A program made the translations under genes and the position numbers. From Epiperipatus broadwayi (Eukaryota; Onychophora; Udeonychophora; Euonychophora; Peripatidae), in NCBI GenBank assembly GCA_028023455.1, contig JAQFVV010006197.1, forward strand, positions 15,681,254-15,745,253: a stretch of DNA of 64,000 bases, written 5' to 3'. The first letter of the stretch is position 1; each line of letters starts with the position of its first letter. The notes below the pieces were generated by a model. It was not told the origin of the DNA and searched no databases. It was given only the letters and a program-made list of their open reading frames with translations. Shown piece by piece: positions 24,622 to 38,330 of this stretch.

Positions 24622-26486
24622 CAGTGGTCTTCAACCTTTTCACACTTGCAGACCAGCAAAAATAAGAATAAAATTTCATGGACTGGCAGAAGTTTACAGA
24701 TAAATTTTCTTAAAGATGTTACCTGCTTAGCCTTAGATAATTATATGTTAACTGACCAAAACAGCACACTAGTTATTGAGTATTGTAATGGTGTTGCTTA
24801 CTTTCACATGCTGAACACTCTTTCTTGTGTTACACAGTCATACTGCTATAGAAAACAGTACAATAACAATCATTCTCATTAATGTGCTTGCATTTCTATG
24901 TTTATTATTTCATTGTTAAAACATGCAAGAATAAAATGTTATTCACCTGAATGTTGGGAAATATCACAGCTAGTGTAATTCCGTGACAATGATTATGATA
25001 AATGTAATATCTGTATTTAATATTAAATATACAAGATAAAGTTATATATATGGAGGTTGTCTTTTGATAGTAGAAAGGGCAAAATAGAAATCGCATAATT
25101 AAAATCACCGTATAGCCAAAAAAAAGTCACCGTATTTTAAATCTGAAAAAAAAAAACGAAACATATAAAAGTCTGAAGTTTTGATGTTATTGTAATTTTT
25201 TTGGGTGCTGGTGTGTTGAATGGATCAAAAAGTGTAATTAATATGAAAAGCCAAAAAAAAAATCACTGTATAGTCGCTGTCTTTTAAAAAAAAGACAATG
25301 AAAATTAAAAAACTCAAAAGTTCTGATCTTATTTTAGGGGAGTGGGTTGAGAAATATTTTGTCATCACTGAGACAAAAGATAGAGACCAAAGTAATTTTT
25401 TGTTTGTTTTTATTTTTAAAAAAAAGGTAACAGAAATTGGTTTTAAAAATAAAAGTTTTAGTATTTTAGTGGTATACAAATAAAGCCAAAAAAAAATATT
25501 GCCTTATAGGCCAAAAAAAAGTGGGTGTATTTTTAAACAAAAAAAAAAAGAAAACGAAACTTGAAAAAGTTAAAAGTTTTGATCTTATTTTAATTTGGGG
25601 TGTGGGTTGAGAAATACTTTTCTTTTTAAAAAAGGTGATAAAAATTGATTTCAAAAATAAAAGTTAAAGCCCAAAAAAGATCTTATTTTAATTTTTTTGG
25701 GGGGAGTAGGTTGAGAAATACTTTGTCTTCACTGAGACAAAAAATAGAGACAAAAGTTATTTTTGGTTTGTTTTTATTTTTAAAAAAAGGTAATAAAAAT
25801 TGGTTTTAAAAATAAAAGTTTTAGTAAAGGCAAAAAGGATATCATCTTGCAGGCTAAAAAAAAAAGTGGCCATATTTTTAAACAAAAAAAAACTGAAACT
25901 TGAAAAAGTCAAAAGTTTTGATCTTACTTTATTTTGGGGTGGTGGGGAGGTATTGAGAAATACTTTGTAAAAGTTAGAGACAGAACTTATTTTTTAATTT
26001 TTATTTTTAAAAAAAGGTAATAAAAATTGATTTCAAAAATAAAAGTTAAAGCCAAAAAAAAAAAATCATTGTATAGCCAAAAACACTAAAAATGAAATAT
26101 TAAAAGAGAGTAGAAAAAATTTAAAAGATCAAAAAAAGTCACGTTACATTTTATTGTTTTAACAATGCTGACAAGCGGCCGTGATTGGCTATCAAAAGAC
26201 AACCAGAGTTTGTATAATAAAAACCTTTTTTCTACCCTCCACCATAAACATCTGTGATAAATAGAAGAACAAATTAATTTATGTATGATTGATTAGATTT
26301 TGTTTTTGTTCTGTTTCTTTTTTTTTAATCGGGTAAAAATGCGATGAAAAAATAAATAAAAATTGTTTATTAGGTTTAAAATCTTATTATTTTGTTATTA
26401 CAAACTTTCTTGCCAGTCTAGCACCGACTGACAGAAAACTTCTGTGGCCCGGCGCTGGTCCGTGGACCGGTGTTTGAAGACCGCTG
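24622..26486. mobile_element. Non-autonomous hAT-type transposon (1.87 kb)
   Basis: The left end reads CAGTGGTCTTCAACC and the right end, read inward, CAGCGGTCTTCAAAC. This is the CAG(T/C)GGT-CTCAA-type terminus of hAT elements. Subterminal segments rich in CCGGTCC/GGACCGG at the right end are also typical. The flanking octamers TTCAAGAT (24614-24621) and TTCTACAT (26487-26494) agree at 6 of 8 positions, consistent with a decayed 8-bp target duplication. No transposase frame remains. The interior is low-complexity and tandemly repeated. Confidence 0.7.
25060..26110. repeat. Internal tandem repeats of the hAT-type element
   Basis: About four to five units of roughly 180-220 bp recur, each with GCCAAAAAAAA, a CACTGTATAG(T/C)C-like piece, AAAAGTTTTGATCTTATTTT, a GGGGTGGGTTGAGAAATA-type block and TTTTTAAAAAAA(G)GT. 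Several short open frames here (25225-25654, both strands) are products of the repeat. Confidence 0.7.
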
Positions 26487-26494
26487 TTCTACAT

Positions 26495-29400
26495 CATTCA
26501 TCTTTTGTTGAATACTCATTAATTGGTTTTAGTAATTTTTTAATTGTAAATGTTGCTTTAGATATTTGAACATTTACATGAGCTCTACATTCTGTTTGTG
26601 CTTTTGTAAGATTCTGCCAAATATTCATATTTTTCTTTATTGAAAATTACTGCACTGATTTTTATTTTTAAATAAACTTGAAATCTTTTTAAAAAAATTT
26701 TTTTTTCACCTTTCTAATCTTTTTTTATAATATTTCTTTTATTTTTTAATATTTCTATCTTTATCTCTTATTTTTAATTACATTTTGTAACTTTTTAAAT
26801 TATCTATATTTTTCCTATATCTTACCTTCTAACTTTTCAAGCTCACTTTGAGATTCATCAAGTTCTTTTCGATTTAGTTTCTTCTACTTTTTTTTATTTT
26901 AAGGTTCTTAGAGAGTTCAAGGATTCTTTGAGTTTCTATTACTTTTTAGGTTTAAGTTATGGTTTCAAAAACTGCAAGAATTACAAGAAAACATTACAAT
27001 TGCTTCATTATTAATCTGCTATAGTTTTTATTACATATTTATCTCTACGTATTGGTCATCTTTCTATATTAACTTTAATTATCTACACAGAATTTCTAAT
27101 TTCAATCTTCACTTTTTTCTCTTTTTAGTCTTATTCCTTAGTCTTTTTTTTAAGTCAAAGCAAGAGTCATAAGCCGCAATCTATCTTACTGCAACAATTA
27201 TTTTTAGTGACAGAGTGGAAATGAAAGCACAACTTCGATGTCAGTTCCATAATAAATGACACTAATGCAAAAATATCATGTATTAAAATAATATCAATTT
27301 TGTAAAAACTATATTACATTATAAATAGGAGCCAAAAAAATGTCACTTCTAATATAAAGAATCAATGATTACATCATTCTTGGGGAAAGGGAGAGGAGGA
27401 ACAAAATTTTAAGAAAAATTAAAACAAGGTAAACAAAAGTGATGATAAAATACTCAAATGTATTTAGTAATCAGTGCATATTAATATATTGTAATATATA
27501 AAAAATATTTTGAAATAGTTTTAAATAAATAACCTCCACAACTGTAATCAGAATATTCACAAACATAACATCATTATCAAGCATTCAGTTTCAAGAATAG
27601 ATGAAAGAATTGCAAAAAATTATTTGTACAAAATGAAGCATTAAGAGAAAATCAAATCATAGCAAGGCATGTCTGTAAACTTCCCAATTGAAGAAAAACA
27701 TCTGAACTCGATTATACTTGGTTACAATAATAGCTTCACAAATAATAGCCTTACAATGAGTAATTTATAAAGAATATAAACAGAAAGAACAGCTTTAATA
27801 AAAAGTAAATCTATACAATAACTAAAATGAATGTTCTACCCCACCTCTCACTTTCTCAGATACTGCCCACAATATAAAAACATTAATCCTGTCCGCGGAC
27901 TATGCCATAGAAAAGAAAAAACACAATGCTATACACTTGTCCAGGCCTAATTTTCACAAGAGAAGGCATACTAGCTAATTACAAACAAAACAATATTACA
28001 ATTAACAATATTATGGAGACTTACAGTCATGGTTCTCTGGGTTGCAACTTTCAGTTTATATTCATTATGGGACACCTGATGTAACTTTTGCATGGGAGGT
28101 AACAGCAGATACCATCCAGAAACCTACTCCGATAAGTTATACCAAATGAAAATCAGAGACAGCAAAATCACCCAAACAGACATTTTTGCAGCCACTTAGT
28201 CAAGCCTAAAAACCCTGGTAATAGAATGCAAATAAGATCAGCATCTAGTCACTATGGACTATCTGAGTATCTTTAATATAGCAAAAACATCAATCAAACA
28301 TACTAACTAAAATCCTTGTCCACCAAAATAAACTGATCAAAATTCCATAGCTATGTAAGAACTTTATTTTTTGAAGCAGATGAAATCAAACTCAAAATCT
28401 GCTTCTTTCCAGTGCCACCTCACTTTAATTTACAAACGGAATTGCATTAATTAAAGAACTGTACCCATAGTGATGTTTGTAACCTTAGTTATTGATGAAT
28501 TTATTTCCTTTGTTTACTAGTTTAACCATTGATTAAGTACAACTAAAGTTCACTTTTAAACTTAATAAAAAGTAGATCACAATATATACAGTAGAGAATG
28601 AAATAATTAAAACAAACAAACAAAAAAACAATTGCTTCAAGAATAAATAAAAAATTTCGTGAATTGACAATAAACTTCATAGAGGTAGATTTTTTTTTTT
28701 TTTAAGTTACTAAGTTCATTGTAATAACTATCACTAATTTTAATACAAACATTCTTAATTTTATATATAAACTTTTCTGAACCATTGCTAAAGGAAAATA
28801 TTGCAGTTTAATATGTATATGGAAGTGTATCCATGTTTAGACATCTATATATTGAATTAATAAGTTTCTTTTTGAATAATGGAACAAACTATTTATGATT
28901 CTAACAAAATAAAAATTAATTAATAATTTGTGTAAATATTTTATTTTTAGTCATTGCTTAAGAAAAACGCGCCTGAACAACTAACTGTCAGTGAACTGCT
29001 ATTTATGAAAGTGGAGATATTTGTGAAAGGAGAAGCCTTTCAAAAAAATATAAATTTGGGGAAATGAGAGTTATGTGTGTGATGTTTGATTGTAATTGCT
29101 GCGTAGTTGTCATTTGCGCATTATCTCTTATATATGCTAAGTTAATTCTAAGGAGAAACCTAAAATTAAACACACTTTTATATTATCAAAGCCTCTTAAA
29201 TAATAAGGGTAAAAAAATATGTGAACGTTTATTAGCCTACCAGTTTAATAAATTACTCATGAAAAAACTGCATTGCATAGAGTATCTAAACAACAAATAT
29301 TTATGATAATATTTATTAAATTAAAATTCTATGGCTAAATTATTTTATTTGTTAACAAATTTCATTCTTGTAAAGCCAAAGCTAAAATTAGTATTAAACT

Positions 29401-30775
29401 TTTTTCATTGATAAATAATAATGTGTGTGTATATATATATTGTAATAAATATTTGTAGGTAATCCTGTGATCATGTGTTTCATATTGCATAGGATGAAAT
29501 ATTTGTGATTAAAATGTTATTTAATGACTTATCTGCAATTTTATCAACAATTTTAAATGATATGCAAAACTCCCCATACAGTTTTTGCAATCATTAGGAA
29601 TAGTGATCACGTGATGTTTGGTGATTCAATTCTAAACGGCTAAGCTAAAATGATTTATTTGTGTGCAATATGTTTTACAACTATGCTGCTAGTGTGATGC
29701 TAAATATGCTGGTCTTGTGTCCTTTGCTAATTACACAGTTTGAAAGTAGTAGAAAATAAACTGTTGCAATGGAGTACAAAACAATTAAATAGATTAATTT
29801 ATCTGAGATTCAACACTGACGTGAGAGTCAAATGTAAACAGTTTTTGCTTACATTTTTTAAAGATAAGCAGTTTAGTGTTCAGACAGAATGGATAATTTC
29901 ATCTTGAAATACTGCTTCTTTCTTGGATAATGATAATTTGCTGAGAAATGTTTACATGATTTCAGTGATAATACTTTTTTACTATCTATTTTCTTTGTTA
30001 ATCTGCGGGTCCAAAGCAATTTCAATTCTTGTTTGGAAAGATAATGTTAAATCTTAAAAATCAACACCAATATTTCTCTGCTATATATAGCTGCTGATGA
30101 TAGTAATCTGTATCTTGAAATATTTTCTTTTGGCCTTTCTGTAATGGATTTAAAAGTTAAAAATTTTGGATTAAAGTTCATTCTGTTACCTACATTACTT
30201 GAGTGTCATAATCTCAGAAGCAACCAACAATTCAATTATTTTAGTATCTTCTTCTGTATTGGGAGTTTATTCAAATCAAAAGTAGTTTTCAGTAAGAATA
30301 TTTTTAATAGCAGCCAAAATTATTTTCCTTATGGTTTTATTTCATTTTATAACAAAGATCTAAGATTAGATTTCAGATATTTTTTGATTTTTTAAGGGGG
30401 GGCGGGGGCAGGTTGTTTACAGATTATTCTACTTCCACTTTAAAAGCTAAGCTTTAAATAGAACAGCAGAGGACTAAATCTGAAAACAGCTGCATAGTAA
30501 ATTATTGATTTTATCTATAGTATTATGAAATATGTTTAGCCATTCTTTGAAATTAGTTCTTAGAAATGACGAAATATGAGTAGTTAGAGACTCAAATAAA
30601 TAATAAAATAATTAATTTATAGATAGTTAGCAAATAAACTTAATTTTAGATAAAATATTATACACTTTGTAGTTATATAAATTATTGTAAAATGGAAATA
30701 AATAACAATTTATTGCATTGTTTTTTAATTCAATTATAAATTATTTATTTCGTTTCTGAGCTAATGTAATAAACT
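26495..30775. other. Gene-free AT-rich stretch
   Basis: No gene recognised. Frames at 29064-29306 and 30144-30395 (plus) are open but lack any recognisable domain. A family B tail-like fragment (GTGATCACGTGATGTTTGGTG) occurs near 29605. 28.0-28.3 kb is somewhat more complex but unidentified. Confidence 0.4.
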
Positions 30776-30970
30776 ACTGTTAATGAGCACATATGTAAAA
30801 AAAGATAGATTTAAACTTTTTTAGCTTTATTACTGCCTAGCATGCTTTTGATATTTCATTTATATCATATTCATAGCTATGAATGTAATATATGGTATAT
30901 TGAAAGTATGCTAGGCAATAATAGAGCTAAATAAAAATCTACTCTTTCTGCATATGTGTTCATCAACAGT
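30776..30970. mobile_element. Palindromic MITE-like element
   Basis: The ends ACTGTTAATGAGCACATATG and, inverted, ACTGTTGATGAACACATATG start arms of about 90 bp meeting at TTCATAGCTATGAA. The arms share AGCT(T/C)TATTA(C/T)TGCCTAGCAT. The flanks also partly complement each other, so the true termini may lie a few bases further out. No coding capacity. Confidence 0.7.
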
Positions 30971-31784
30971 CAGTTATTATATTGTTGTTTTTTTTTTTGT
31001 ATATAAATAAATAAAACTGGAAATGATTATATTATTTTACTATCTACAAAAATACTTCTTTTCACAATTCATATTAATCTCCTCAGGAATAAAATATATA
31101 GTGAAGATATATATATCATGTTTGCATATAAAAAAAATTATGAATAAAATTTAAGTTCAGAAATTTAATAAGTTTAACAAACAAAAAATAAATATATATA
31201 TATATATTGTAAATGCATAGATACAGATATGCAGTATAATTAATTATAAAGTTATATTTTCTAAAATTTAAAAGAATAATAGATTCTAAATTTAACTTAA
31301 AAGTAGTTTTTTAAAAAAGGCGTTTTTTTTTTTAACAATTAAAAAAAAACCGGTGGAAATGACATTATGAAAAATAATTAAAATGCTTGTAAACAGATTG
31401 CTAGAGTAAAATTTAGGAGATAAATAATTGAAATAATTTAATTAAAAAGGCTGTTACTCCAGCTCAAAAATATGAGCTTACAAATAGGGTATTGACAAAT
31501 AAACTCGGAACTCAGTCAAAGTAATGGAGTTATCTATATCCAGTAGATTGGAGGATCCAAACTGCAAGAGATCGAAATTACATTCGTGATTATCTTGCTA
31601 GTATTCTATTTTGCATTCATTATTATCTTTCTATTAGTCTATCTTGATCCTGCTAGTGAATATTATTCTGCCAGTGATTATCATTGTGCCATTATTATTC
31701 AGCTCTAATTAATTCTTATCTGATCGTTCCAGCAAGTCTATCTTGTAAGAGCAGTAGTATATTATTATGTTTTTTTCTGAATGA

Positions 31785-33512
31785 ATGCAAATTAACATTA
31801 TTTGCTTTGCTATGCCACAGGCATTTGATAATGTGACACATAATCATCTTATATTTAAATTTAAACTGATGGGAATTAGTTCTCATTTAATTGCATGGTT
31901 TATTAATTGCTTGGAAAATCGATGCTCTTACATTTGTATAGATAAAATTAACTCTAAGTTATTCAAAAATAAGATTGGAGTTCCTCAGAGTGAAATATTA
32001 GCACCTTTACTTTTTCATGTTTCATGTGTGATTTTGATCAAACATTAAAAAAAAGTATGATACTTATCTATACAGATGACTGTAAATTATTTAAAAAGAT
32101 TAGCAAATATTATGATCATATTGATCTTCAAAGAGATATTGTTTATTTCAAAGAATGGTGTAAATTTAACAACATAAAAACATGTATTGTTACCAATAAA
32201 ACAGATAGATCTGTTTATCATTATAATAATGAGAAAGATGTTATTATATACGAAGAAATTGTTTTTGATCTAGGAATTATATTTTGTAATCATTTTACTT
32301 TTAATGAGCATATAAAGTATATTATAAAGAAAGCATATAGATGGATGGGATATATTTTGAGATTTGGCAGAGCCTTATCTCCTTATATAAAGTACATCTT
32401 ATTCTATTCTCTTGTTGTACCTTTATTAAAGTATGGTTCTTCTATATGGAATTTGGATTTGATTTATATTGAATCTAAAATTTCAAATGTAGAGAAAAGA
32501 TTTATTAAACTAATAAAGGGAGAAAATTTAAATCTTAAAACAATATACTAAGATATGGTATTCTTAAAAATGTTAATTGATGGAAATATTGATGTTAATG
32601 AGTGTATATCTAAAATAGGATTAAAAATGCATTCTCATTTCTTGAGGGAAGTGCACATTTTTAATATTAAAAAAATTCTTCTTTAAACAAAACTATCATT
32701 GACAGATTGCTAAGATATATAATACTATATACATGTGCTAAATACACAGGTAATGAAGCTAATGTGTATAATCTAAAACAAATATGAAATACTATTTTAA
32801 CTAAACACTTTTGAGAGACTTCTTGCTATCATACTCATAGCCACTATTTTGTTAGAAACTGCATTGTTAGAAGAAAAATTTATGCAAAATAATGCAAATT
32901 AGTTATAACTGCCATTTTTGGGATAAGGCAAAGCAGGCTTCTCTCCGATTGATGGACTTAGGATTGCTTGCTATGTGTAATGGCAGTTATAACTAATTTG
33001 CATTATTTTGCATAAATTTTCCTTCTAACAATGCAGTTTCTAACAAAGTAGTAGTTATGAGTATGTGAGCAAGAAGTCTCTTGAAAGTGCTTAGCTAAAA
33101 TAGTATTTTATATTTGCTTTCGATTATATATATTAGCTTCATCATCTGTGGGTGCAGCATATATATATCTAGTATCTTAAAATTTAATGAAGTAAAAAAT
33201 TTAATTATTTCAAAGATAATAATCAAAAATAACACTGATGTTTTTTTTGTAATTACTTTATAACTACTATTATAAAGGAATTGAATTTACTGTAAGTAGC
33301 ATGTATTTATATATATTTCCATATTTTGATTATGACTTGTAATTTTCTTTATTATTATTTTTTTTGTTTATATGTAAGTATATTGTATAATATTTTGTTT
33401 ATTTTTATATTTATTTTGTAATCATTAATAATGTAATAATATTTATTTGTGTATTTCTGTTAAAGCAAATGTGTTGAAGTGCATGTAACAAACAAGAATT
33501 GAATTGAATTAC
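31785..33512 (+). pseudogene. Jockey/CR1-like LINE, 3' part with broken reverse transcriptase
   Basis: The frame 31785-32048 carries FDNVTHNHLIFKFKLMGIS and GVPQSEILAPLLF, which are RT blocks (AFD and the GVPQGS-LGPLLF type). After a frameshift, 32024-32551 carries LIYTDDCKLF (an (F/Y)ADD-box equivalent), FDLGIIFCNHFTFNEHI, FYSLVVPLLKYGSSIWN and a thumb-like end. A third frame continues to about 32690 with LLFLYK-type similarity. The 3' end near 33495 is AGAATTGAATTGAATT followed by ATT repeats, shared with the fragment at 39.9 kb. Frameshifts and a palindrome insertion (32711-33182) make it dead. Confidence 0.8.
32711..33182. mobile_element. 470-bp palindromic element inside the LINE
   Basis: Arms of about 200 bp (32711-32913 and 32986-33181) are near-perfect reverse complements: AATGCAAATTAGTTATAACT / AGTTATAACTAATTTGCATT, with GAGACTTCTTGCT / AGCAAGAAGTCTC further out. 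The loop is about 70 bp. It interrupts the untranslated 3' part of the LINE. No protein frame. Target duplication unclear. Confidence 0.8.
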
Positions 33513-34436
33513 TATTATTATTATCGTCATCATTATTATTGTAGTTGTTGTTATTATGTTTGCCTAAAAGATGGGTTGCATATGTTTTACAAATATTCTT
33601 CAAGGGTTTTTGCAGGGTTACAAAGGCATTTCAAATATAATGATTGCTTGTTATTATATAAATTTGATTAAAATTGCTAATTACAGTACAATTATATAAA
33701 CATTACTAATTGTACATGATGGTTTTTAATAATACTTTTTTTGTTGTACAGTGTTTGTATATATATATATATATATAAAAGAGATGTTCATAACCTCATT
33801 TGTCTTGAGATTGATTGTTCTGGTTAGATAATCTTCTATTGAACTATTGCAATGAGTGTCTGGAACATCATTTTTTATGTAGCTAGTTGTATTATGAAGT
33901 AGATGAAATGACTATGAAGATTGTTAGTAGTGCCTACTGTGTTTGTGGCAACTTATAAGTTGTACTGCTCTCTAATGTGTGACCAGGTTGTCACAAAAAT
34001 GACTGAGAGTCCTATATTGTTTTCCCATGCTTTTGGCTCACATAATTCATTGATAAATGTGGATGGATGTCTCTTGATGTTGTTGCTCAACAAAAAAGGT
34101 GCAACAGGTTCACCAGAAGGTAAACAGGGTAAATGTAGCTGCATGCACTGAAGGAATGTGTAATCTTTGGGAGACCTGAGTTATGTGGTGAATGGAAGTG
34201 GAGAACTACCTGTACACATTTAACATAATTTGTTCTGTAAAATTTCCTGCTTGTCAGACATTGAGAAGATGTTGTTGAGTTTCCTCAGTTTCATGGCATA
34301 ACCCACAGAATAGGTCGAATATTTTTGTACAAATGAAAATGCAGCAGGAAAAAAGATGTTGGAGCATGAGTCTAATTAGTAAATCAAAAAAACTTCAGTG
34401 CTAGTGCCCATTTTTTAAATTGGCAGAGAAGGCAAT

Positions 34437-34490
34437 GGTTATTTATTCCAAGTATGGTTGAGGATATTTATTCCAAGTATGGTTGAAGAT
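34437..34490. repeat. 26-bp tandem duplication
   Basis: TATTTATTCCAAGTATGGTT is repeated back to back within the minus-strand LINE. Confidence 0.85.
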
Positions 34491-36430
34491 CCAATAATCA
34501 TTGCTAGGGGCTGGATAAAGCAGATTATATGTTTGTCAGCAAGCATATTTGGAATTGTAGCAGCTGATCTGGTTGGTGGCACCTAGAATTGAGCGAGTAA
34601 GATCTGTGAGATATGGTGTTGAAGGTTGAGGTTTATCTGTAGGAGTTAATTTCAACAGGCACTGGAGGTTTTGGAACAGGTTAGTAATAGCTGTTATTAA
34701 GTTAATGGCTTTTTGTGTATAGAACATGTGAATGCTGTGCAAGCCTAGATTGTTTTATAAAGAATGGCTGTTGAGTTATTTTGTGGATATGGATGCAGTA
34801 TTGCAACCCCAGAGCAAGTTACTGCACATGGAATTGATGGCAGAAGTAAATATCTTTGAAAATCTGATTAATAAGTGCATAATATGCAATAGTATTAAGG
34901 AGGTATATCATGGTGTAAATTGATAAATATACCTTAGAAAATGAGTTGGAATACGTAATCTTTAACTTGGTCTGTATTGTGAGTTTCATACCAAGGGAGC
35001 ATTTTTAAAAGGAAAAGCTCAAGAATGGAATGAGTTTTCTTTGGAAAACTTGGGAATATGATTTCTTTGTGAATATAATTAATGCAGCAGTTTTTTGGGG
35101 GATTAAAGTGGAGTTTGTAGGCTGCTGTGTAATCATTAAAAATGGTTTGTAATATTGTGGGTTGTTTCTGAGAAGGCAGGAAGACAGTGATGACATACAT
35201 ATAGGCTATGCAGAGAATGTATTACTGGGTGTTGGAATTTAAATTCTGGTTAATTTTATTCTGTATTTGTTGCATATGCAGATTTATGTAGAGTGTAAAA
35301 AGTAGTGAGCTTAGGGATGACCCTTGTGAGATTGACTGCATGGGAGTGAAGTATGAGAATTTCTATCATTGAGAGTGATGTGCAACTCATGATTGAGAAG
35401 GAAGTTGATGATTAGAGATAACAGAGTAGGCAGGATGGTAGTGTTAGTGAGCATTTGAATAGGTAGATTAATTGAGATGGAATCAAAAGCTGCTTGTATG
35501 TCAAGCTGGATTGTGATGGGACTGTTTTTTTAGTTTTTGAAATGAGTGCTGCTTGGCTGGTGGTGGAACCTTTTTTGACAAACTGTAGATATAATAATAA
35601 TATATGTATGTGTGTCTCAATTTAGTCCTTGATTACTTTTTCAAATATTTTAATGGCTAGTGGGTTCATAGAGCTAGATCAGAGGTTGGTTAGATCAGAC
35701 ATAGTCCTAGGTTTTTTTAGTAAAAAACATTATGGCAATTGAATACATACTTTTTACGTTGTATTCTGGGATAAGACATTGGCTATATCACATATAAACA
35801 ACATAGTGAAATAACTAATATTACATAAAATGAATGCAGGAATTCCATGAATCCAAGACGACAAGTTTTCAATAGTATCACATTTAGTGGAAAATTGGCT
35901 GGTTTGCAAAGGTGTAGTGGTTTCCAGTGGTCCAAAATAGTGTACTGATAAAGTGAATACATCATGGGTCTGAAGTTTATTTTTAAAGTGCAAGTATATA
36001 GGGTGGATCATGTTATGTCCAGTACATACACATATGTCTGCTTGAAGTGCCATAGGGATCTGTGATAAAGATGAATCACCCTACGCTCATCATATATGTA
36101 CTCTTATCCATGGGAGTGCTGGGTTAGGCAAAAAAAATTTTTGATTGCAAGGTAGCCCTTTGATTGTTTGTGGAGTGATGGTCAGATTGAGTGATCTTGA
36201 TTAACTATTGATATGTTTGGCATATGGCATAATAGTGGTCATTTGTTTATGTAATGCATTGGCCAATGTTAGAAAACACAGAGGTGAGGTGGACCATAAT
36301 GTTAAGTATTGTATATTAAATGATATGTGTATGAAGCAAGATACTTCTGAACTGGGTCTCTAGCCATTTGGTGTAGTTTATTTACAAAGATGTAGGATTT
36401 GGAAAACATGAATTCAGTAATAAATGGAAA

Positions 36431-36487
36431 AGAATCATATGGATTACTTTATGTAATTGAATCATATGGATTACTTTATGTAATTGA
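36431..36487. repeat. 27-bp tandem duplication
   Basis: GAATCATATGGATTACTTTA followed by TGTAATT occurs twice in a row in the LINE endonuclease region. Confidence 0.85.
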
Positions 36488-38330
36488 ATGCATGTTGCCT
36501 GAAGTTTATTAAGGTTAAATATGAGTGCTTAGGTAGAGTGGTCTGAGAGTGGAGTGGGGTTAAGTTTATGTTCTCTTAGGTAATGCAACATCGGAGATTA
36601 AAAACATAAGTCAGTGAGTATGTTATTCTGGTTGTTGTGAAAAGTGATTGAACCAGATAGTAGAAAACACTGGAAACTCATTAGTGGGAAGTTTAAGTGA
36701 TGAAACCATTTATTTATAAAAGTTGTGTAATCCAGATTAAAATCACCTATTAATGTGATTGGGTATTGGTTTGGATAATATGTGTAATAACTATAGGGCT
36801 GAGTGGGAATATAGATGAATCCTATGTTAAATACTACTATATGATGGTAAAAGTGTAATTAGTAAATTACCAAATGACTTGAATGGGCAATCAAAGATCA
36901 TAGAATACCAGTGTCTGCAGATGGTAAGAAAATATCTTTGGAGCAAGCATAGAAGCCACATCTGTAGAGGTTGTATGTTTTGTTTCTAGTAATCTGAAGA
37001 GATGAGGTTGAATGATAGTAATCCACTTCTGTAATTGATATAGCTTTGAGGCTGTGGACATAGATTTTTAGTTTCATGGCAGATAAAGAGAGTTAATGAT
37101 GCCAAAGGGGTTTTTTGAAAGCAAAAGACTGTGAAATGGCATTTGATACTACTAATGTGGAGTATCAGTAGGTGCAATTGTTTGTTGATCAATTGCTAAT
37201 TACTATTGAGAGTGATTTACCCATTTGGTTGGTGGGAGGTCACATTGATATGGTGTTGGTTCTGATTTGGATGATGAGCAAGGTGATTGATGAGGGTGGT
37301 ACAATGAGGTGGTAGTTTGCCTGGTCTTGTAAGGCTGTCAGTAATCTCACTGATGATTTTTTTAGACCTTCCAGATTTTTTTCATGCTTTCATTAGGAAT
37401 TAATTGTTGAGGAGGAAGTGGTATGGTGATAGGCATTATGCAATTGTTTTCATGATATTTATTGAAATTTTATTTCTTATGATGTGTTGATTCTGTGCTG
37501 TGTTTTGATGTAGTTCCATCTCAAAAGGAGACTGGTCATTCAGGTGATAGTCTGGCATTCTTTTTGCATCATGGAGGGGAAGGAGATGAAGGTTGACTAG
37601 ATTCTGGATGCAAAGTTGAATATGCTTAAACAATGGGAATAGATTGAGGCATTTGTTTTGGTGTGAGCATGGAATCCATTGACATGAATTGCAGATCTGG
37701 GAAGGGATGGGGTGCTAGCTGGAAGCTTGTTGACCCATCAGGTTGGCGGTTATTACAGGCCCCAGTTGAGGAGTGGCAGATTCTAATTGGTGGCTTTTTG
37801 TTTGTAAATTTATTTTAGGGATAGATGTTGATGGTGGGGTTGGTATGTTGAAGCACTGAGTTTCAAGTGACTCCTCTCTCCACAGGCATAGCATTGGGGT
37901 TTTAAACCATGAATGTATAAACATAAAGTTGCCTCTTGATCAAGAATTTAGGTAGAGATTATATTCGGGTCAATCTCTGGATGCAGTTGGATTTTAATTC
38001 ATAACTGTTCCTCAGAGTAGATACAGGTGTATCCTTGAGAAGAATTGATGGAAAAAAGTGACTTTACAAAGGACTTCATCATCCATTGGAAATCTTGGGA
38101 TGTATCCAAAATAGTATTCTTCAGCACCCCAGTGATGCAGTTGGTCCAATTTGAATTCAACTGTTTATCAGTGCATAGTTTCCAAGTGTTTTGATTTGAC
38201 TTTGGAAGTGTTCCCTTTTAGTAACCTATAAAAATTTAATCACTAGGTACATAGGATTTGAATGATAAGCTATCTGACTGATTGAATCCCACATCTCATA
38301 TATTGTAATGACATCATAGAGAAGTTGCCA

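Larger units (their letters stand above)
33790..38330 (-). pseudogene. Long decayed LINE (ORF1 zinc knuckle, endonuclease, RT)
   Basis: Read on the minus strand from 38.3 to 33.8 kb. About 37900-37715 has a frame like KTPMLCLWREE...CFNIPTPP, similar to an ORF1 zinc-knuckle end. Around 37190-36600 are endonuclease-like pieces, including a (G)DFNLD-type motif region. At 35520-35457 QLDIQAAFDSISINLPIQM gives the AFD block. At 35350-35278 SQGSSLSSLLFTLYINL gives the (P)QG-LS--LF block. At 35200-34934 QTIFNDYTAAYKLHFNPPK and the palm/thumb follow. The terminal 33953-34144 frame is conserved in a second 3' copy at 40.7-41.1 kb. Stops and frameshifts throughout, and the catalytic YADD is degraded. 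ORF1 + APE + RT architecture suggests an L1/Tx1- or CR1-type LINE; clade unsure. Confidence 0.72.

Noticed and set aside
25225-25654. Several 60-84-codon frames on both strands
   Set aside because: They arise from the lysine/phenylalanine-rich internal tandem repeats of the hAT-type element.
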